Shown here: positions 13,539 to 16,639 of the stretch, in pieces | Numbering within the stretch: the first letter of the stretch is position 1 | Layout: every line of letters begins with the position of its first letter | NCBI GenBank assembly: GCA_025350285.1 | Contig: JANXYE010000303.1 | Span: 1-16,639, forward strand | Length of the DNA: 16,639 nucleotides | Source: Chloroflexota bacterium | GTDB taxonomy: Bacteria > Chloroflexota > Dehalococcoidia > Tepidiformales > Tepidiformaceae | Reading direction: 5' to 3' | Made by a program: the position numbers and the translations under genes | Notes under the pieces: model-generated | What the model saw: only the letters and a program-made list of their open reading frames with translations | What the model was told of the DNA's origin: nothing | The model's database searches: none

Positions 13539-14027
13539 TCAGGAATAGCGCTGGAGCGTGGTAGCCACTTCGCCGGCCACGATTTCGGGCGAGTAACCAC
13601 GGGCCGTGGTCACGAAGACGCTCCCGGCGGCGTACGGCATGACGAGGAACTCGCCCGCTGGCCCCGAAAGAGCGACTTTCAGGATGTGGCTGCCGATGAG
13701 TTGGCGGCCCATGCCGCGCAGGTCGTCGCCACGGGCCAGCGAGCGAGCGCGGCTCACGATGAAGGCCGCGAGCGCCGCCTCGCCGCGCGCCTCGCCCGGG
13801 GTTTCGCCACCGCTCAGGCCGCCCTCCTCGCCCGCTACCACGGCGCTCGCTACGCCCTCCACCTGGGCGAGCGCCGCCGCGAGGCGGGGTGGGAGGTCCG
13901 GGTCTAGTGCCAGCGCTGTTGCGTGGGCGGCCATAGGCGTCAAAAGTCCTTCGTTCGGCTCGGTGGCGAGCGCCGCTTCCTGTCGGTCGCGGTACTCTCC
14001 AGGAAAGTCCCCGGCGACGGCCACCAC
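13539..14027 (-). CDS. Roadblock/LC7-domain protein (first in operon)
   Basis: 162 residues from GTG 14027. The Roadblock fold lies in the C-terminal 125 residues: PRLAAALAQVEGVASAVVAG, a helix EARGEAALAAFIVSRARSLA, MGRQLIGSHILKVAL, EFLVMPYAAGSVFVTTARGY and a closing helix VAGEVATTLQRY. Two starts are possible. GTG 14027 (or 14024) sits behind GAGGG, 29 nt after the HAMP gene stop. ATG 13934 would give a 131-residue protein of normal Roadblock length but has GAAGG about 13 nt upstream. The extra 31 residues include a stretch matching the type 3 repeat. It probably forms a homodimer or a heterodimer with the second Roadblock protein. Confidence 0.75.
   Translation of the reverse strand: MVAVAGDFPGEYRDRQEAALATEPNEGLLTPMAAHATALALDPDLPPRLAAALAQVEGVASAVVAGEEGGLSGGETPGEARGEAALAAFIVSRARSLARGDDLRGMGRQLIGSHILKVALSGPAGEFLVMPYAAGSVFVTTARGYSPEIVAGEVATTLQRYS
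13971..13996 (-). repeat. Solo arm of the type 3 palindrome inside the operon
   Basis: Read on the minus strand the segment begins AGTACCGCGACCGACAGG and matches the left arm of the type 3 element (10813-10838) at 24 of 26 positions. It encodes EYRDRQEAA (residues 11-19) if the upstream GTG start of the Roadblock gene is used. Otherwise it lies in the 5' leader. Confidence 0.5.
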
Positions 14028-14056
14028 CGTCCCTCACCGGGCAGGATTCGCTTCGG

Positions 14057-15280
14057 TCAGGCGGCGCGGCGCGTGCGCAGCCGTTCGATGGCGCCCTTCA
14101 GCGACGTCTGCATGCGGCGCAGCGAATCGGCCAGCTTGCCGATTTCGTTGTTGCCACGAACATCGATTTCACTGTCCAGGTCGCCGAGGCTCATCTTGTC
14201 GGCAACCGCCACGAGGTGCGCGATCGGCCTCGTGATGGACTGCGAAACGAGCCAGGCGAGGAGGATGGCCACCGCGAAGGCGGCCGCGCTCAGGCCCATG
14301 GTCAGCGCGAGCCCGGCCGTTTTGTCGCTCTGGCGCTGGTCCAGGTCGCTGCCGACGAGGCTAAAGCCGGCGTTGAAGAGTGCGTAGTTGGCGTCGGTCG
14401 CTTTGGTCGCGGCCGTGACCACCGCCGCCGTGTCGAAGGCGCTGTTTGGGGCATCGGCCAGGTTCGCCGCCTTGCCCACGAAGATGCTCGTGGCCCCCGT
14501 GCTCGCGAGCAGTGGCTGGCGCAACGCGCTTTCGTAGCGCGTGTCGCGGCTCAAGGCCCCTTCCAGCCAGCGGCTCGTCGAGTCTGCGGTTGTCTCCGCC
14601 GCCTTGAGCTGGGATGTCAGTTCACCGCGCAGCAGTGCCCCAACCGCCTGCCCGTTGGCCAGGCGTGAAGCGACAACGGTCCCGTAGGCGGCCGCCCGGC
14701 TCACGGCTTCGGTTTGGTTCAGCAAATCCTGGCTCGTGCCCACGATCGTATCGAACGTCGTCAGGTTCGAATCGAGGTAGAGGCGCGAGCTGTTGCCCGC
14801 CTGAAAGAGGATGGGGAAGATCGATTCATCGACCATGCGGTTGTGAGCGCTGATCACGCCATCGGCCGTCGTCGCCTCGCGGTTGTCACGGAGAGCCCCC
14901 CACTGGCTTTCGAGCTTCGCCACAAAGTCCGCCGTCTTGTAGCCGCCGTGGTCCTTTTCGAACCTGACGTAGCGCGTCACCGCCTCATCAAGGGCAGCCG
15001 TCGATTGTTGCAACTGGCCGGCGAGCGACGTTTCGCCGGAGCGCACGGCCGCCTCAAGGAGGCGGTGCCGCTGAATCTGCTGGAGCACCGGAACCGGGCC
15101 CTCCTTGAGGTAGGCGAGACCGCTTGATTGATCTTCAGCCAGCGAAATGTCGCGGCTGCGGTCCGTGTACTGCAGCACCAGCAGCGCCAAAATTGGCAAC
15201 GCGAGCACGCCCACAACGATCGCGAGCTTGTTGCGGAGGCCCATGTCCTGGAACTTCGACCAAACTGTTCCGACGTTCAT
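14057..15280 (-). CDS. Two-TM receptor-like protein ending at HAMP
   Basis: 407 residues. TM1 is at about 18-38. A large, mostly helical extracytoplasmic region spans about 40-320 (helices such as VPVLQQIQRHRLLEAAVRSG and LAGQLQQSTAALDEAVTRYV, with nitrate/nitrite-sensor-like or four-helix-bundle character). TM2 is at about 322-346. A HAMP domain (about 347-400) has ITRPIAHLVAVADKMSLGDL and NNEIGKLADSLRRMQTSL. The protein stops a few residues after HAMP, so it lacks the MCP hairpin, kinase or cyclase that normally receives the HAMP signal. In its genomic setting the likely partner is the Roadblock/DUF4388 set translated from the same mRNA. The start ATG 15280 follows GGAAGAGGA. The ligand is unknown. 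Confidence 0.82.
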   Translation of the reverse strand: MNVGTVWSKFQDMGLRNKLAIVVGVLALPILALLVLQYTDRSRDISLAEDQSSGLAYLKEGPVPVLQQIQRHRLLEAAVRSGETSLAGQLQQSTAALDEAVTRYVRFEKDHGGYKTADFVAKLESQWGALRDNREATTADGVISAHNRMVDESIFPILFQAGNSSRLYLDSNLTTFDTIVGTSQDLLNQTEAVSRAAAYGTVVASRLANGQAVGALLRGELTSQLKAAETTADSTSRWLEGALSRDTRYESALRQPLLASTGATSIFVGKAANLADAPNSAFDTAAVVTAATKATDANYALFNAGFSLVGSDLDQRQSDKTAGLALTMGLSAAAFAVAILLAWLVSQSITRPIAHLVAVADKMSLGDLDSEIDVRGNNEIGKLADSLRRMQTSLKGAIERLRTRRAA

Positions 15281-15657
15281 CTGTCCTCTTCCCCTGGGGT
15301 CTTGGCCCGGCGCCGACAGCGCTCACGCGCCATCCGCTCCTCCGAGCAAACGCATCTGTAGCTGCAATCGACGGCGGGCGCGTCCAGTAAAGGGTGGTAA
15401 ACAGCAGGTGACAGCAATTGCCGCGCGGATTCACGTTCGCGAGCCGCCCAGGAGGGTGGAGATCGAGGGTTTTTCCCTATTCGCGAAGGGCCAGAGTTTC
15501 GGGAAAGTGAACACCCGGCGGCAATCCAGCGATTGCGGTGTGCCGGGGCGAACAGGAGCGCCCCGGCCTGTTCCGCCACGGGCATCGTCAGGGTGCATCG
15601 GCCCAACCCTCCGCCACGGGCATTCGTGTAGACTGATTCTCCATAGCGGGGAGGCCA
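15281..15657. other. Divergent intergenic region with overlapping hairpins and a direct repeat
   Basis: 377 bp without a gene. TCCGCCACGGGCAT occurs twice (15573-15586 and 15610-15623). At 15542-15567, GCCGGGGCG and CGCCCCGGC form a 9-bp stem with an 8-nt loop. An alternative stem GAACAGG (15550-15556)/CCTGTTC (15567-15573) overlaps it, so only one can form at a time. The minus-strand promoter of the signalling operon must lie here, but I cannot place its boxes securely. Confidence 0.5.
15629..15634 (+). promoter_or_regulatory. -10 box of the CARDB protein gene
   Basis: TAGACT lies 23 nt upstream of ATG 15658, with GGGGAGG just before the start codon. This gives a short leadered transcript, unlike the leaderless genes elsewhere in the window. 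Confidence 0.4.
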
Positions 15658-16455
15658 ATGGGTATTCTTCGATGGCCCCGGAGCCTGGTCGCCGCGCTCG
15701 CCTGCGCCGCTGTCCTCGCGTTCCTCTCCTGGGGCGCGCCCGCCGTCGCGGATGCACCGCCCGCGCCGCTCCTGCTCCCCCGCGCCTACATCCCCTTCGC
15801 CAGCCGTGACGTGTTGCCGGACCTGCGGGTCGCATCCATCCGGCTGACGGAAACACTGGAGTTTGGCGCCTCCTTCACCTACCGCGTCCAGAACCGCGGA
15901 CTGGGCAACGCGAACCTCGCGCAGTTCACCATCCAGGCCTGGTTTTCGGCCGACCCGTTCCTCCAGAAGGACCGCGACCTGCAGGGCGCCATCTTTTCCA
16001 TCTCGCCGTTTCTGCGGGCGGGCGAAACCTACGAGGGTGAGGCCCAGGCGGCGAACGCGAACGCGGACACCTTCGCCTACCCCTACCTGATCATCGAGAT
16101 CGATTCCGCCGGGGCCGTCGCGGAAGACGACTATTCGAACAACGCCGCCGCCGTCCGCCGCCCGCCTGGCGGCCTCCTCAGCGCCGTGCAGCTCGCCTGG
16201 GACCTCTCCGCTGGCCGCGCCACCGTCACCTGGACGTTCAACGGCGCGGCTCGCGGGCTCACGGACCTGGGCTTTCGCATCAGCTTGCCCGGTTTCGGCG
16301 CGCAGGAGGTCCCCCCGGGCACGCGTTCGCTCGATGTGCCGTTCGCGCCCTTCACCGGGGCGAAGCCCTGCTCGGCGAGCGTCGCGGCTCTGAACCCCGA
16401 CGGCTACTTCTGGCCAGCGACAATCTCGAACTCGCTTTGCACGCCCGGCCGCTGA
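15658..16455 (+). CDS. Secreted CARDB-domain protein
   Basis: 265 residues. A Sec signal peptide (about 1-31) ends at AVA before DAPP. The mature N-terminus LLLPRAYIPFAS resembles a segment often seen in exported Chloroflexota proteins (from memory). A CARDB-type Ig-like domain (about 54-165) follows: PDLRVASIRLTETLEFGASF, YRVQNRGLGNANL, FSADPFLQKDRDL, LRAGETYEG, and LIIEIDSAGAVAEDDYSNN, whose final E-x-D-x-SNN is the domain's hallmark. The C-terminal ~90 residues look like a second, FN3-like beta domain with Cys238 and Cys261, possibly disulfide-bonded. Such proteins are exported adhesive or binding modules. No catalytic residues are seen. Confidence 0.78.
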   Translation: MGILRWPRSLVAALACAAVLAFLSWGAPAVADAPPAPLLLPRAYIPFASRDVLPDLRVASIRLTETLEFGASFTYRVQNRGLGNANLAQFTIQAWFSADPFLQKDRDLQGAIFSISPFLRAGETYEGEAQAANANADTFAYPYLIIEIDSAGAVAEDDYSNNAAAVRRPPGGLLSAVQLAWDLSAGRATVTWTFNGAARGLTDLGFRISLPGFGAQEVPPGTRSLDVPFAPFTGAKPCSASVAALNPDGYFWPATISNSLCTPGR

Positions 16456-16484
16456 AGCCACACCGCGCCAACGGCGTCCGGGTG

Positions 16485-16490
16485 TACGAT
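16485..16490 (+). promoter_or_regulatory. Possible -10 box for the GNAT gene
   Basis: TACGAT preceded by GTG, 68 nt upstream of the ATG at 16559. A GAAAGGG ribosome-binding site lies before that start. No -35 box was recognised, so this is a weak call. Confidence 0.25.
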
Positions 16491-16558
16491 GCCCGCTGCG
16501 TCCGCCCGCACGGCGACACGCCGCCGCGCCGGACACTCACCTCGAAAGGGACTGCCCC

Positions 16559-16639
16559 ATGGCCCTCGACGCCCGCTATCCAAAAGATGTCATCCTGCGC
16601 GACAAGTCGCGCGTCGCCCTCCGGCTCATGACCGCCGCC
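16559..16639 (+). CDS. GNAT-family N-acetyltransferase, N-terminal fragment (runs off right edge)
   Basis: Only 27 codons are visible, beginning MALDARYPKDVILRDKSRVA then LRLMTAA. The YPKDVILRD-x3-V-x-LR-x-MT pattern is the usual first strand of GNAT acetyltransferases of the 'ypkevtLrDG..v.lRp' type. GAAAGGGA lies about 8 nt upstream of the ATG, supporting the start. Acetyl-CoA-binding motifs lie beyond the window, so the call rests on the N-terminus alone. Confidence 0.55.
   Translation, partial: MALDARYPKDVILRDKSRVALRLMTAA

Noticed and set aside
11222..13564. A very long open frame (780 codons) on the plus strand opposite the signalling operon
   Set aside because: It is antisense to three genes with recognisable domains, reads as Arg/Gly/His-rich low-complexity protein without any family motif, and is expected from the high GC third positions on the coding strand.
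14057..15280. Full methyl-accepting chemotaxis protein
   Set aside because: The protein ends just after HAMP; there is no cytoplasmic hairpin with the conserved signalling tip, and the stop is followed at once by the Roadblock gene.

Overview
This is a GC-rich bacterial chromosomal window with mostly minus-strand operons, compact intergenic spaces and families of small palindromic repeats. No rRNA, tRNA or CRISPR was seen. The best guess for the source is a high-GC member of the Chloroflexota. This rests on a DUF5679 zinc-ribbon protein, DUF4388/Roadblock modules, a secreted protein whose mature N-terminus carries a 'RAYIPF'-type segment, and starts that sit directly after TATACT-type -10 boxes. 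It is an inference from gene content, not a phylogenetic result.

Left part (1-2960): a 5'-truncated IS110-family transposase runs off the left edge and abuts an acyl-CoA-dehydrogenase-fold flavoprotein, probably a group D flavin monooxygenase or a relative. Next comes a membrane protein with a GGDEF fold that has lost its catalytic motif. The following ~500 bp are almost filled by two different small inverted-repeat elements, called type 1 and type 2 here.

Middle (2988-7983): a leaderless Nudix hydrolase converges, across a strong hairpin, on a copper module. The module is a nirK-type nitrite reductase with an extra C-terminal cupredoxin domain and, upstream of it, a Tat-exported two-domain multicopper oxidase. 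A CRP/FNR-like palindrome lies upstream of the oxidase. A CrcB/Fluc fluoride channel, a DUF5679 zinc-ribbon protein and a VOC protein follow.

8000-11026: an alpha/beta hydrolase, a small membrane protein and a PPOX-class flavoprotein are separated by repeats: two more type 1 elements, a second type 2 element, a third palindrome type and two copies of a G-rich tail that directly follow stop codons. The central segment of type 1 is inverted between two copies whose flanks are collinear.

11027-15280: a minus-strand five-gene operon encodes, in order, a two-TM receptor-like protein ending at its HAMP domain, a Roadblock/LC7 protein, a tandem DUF4388/PATAN-like protein, a second Roadblock/LC7 protein and a DUF4388 protein with a winged-helix-like middle. 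No kinase, MCP signalling domain or Ras-like GTPase is present. This is the best candidate for a poorly described signalling system in the window. On the right, a divergent secreted CARDB-domain protein is followed by the start of a GNAT acetyltransferase that runs off the edge.
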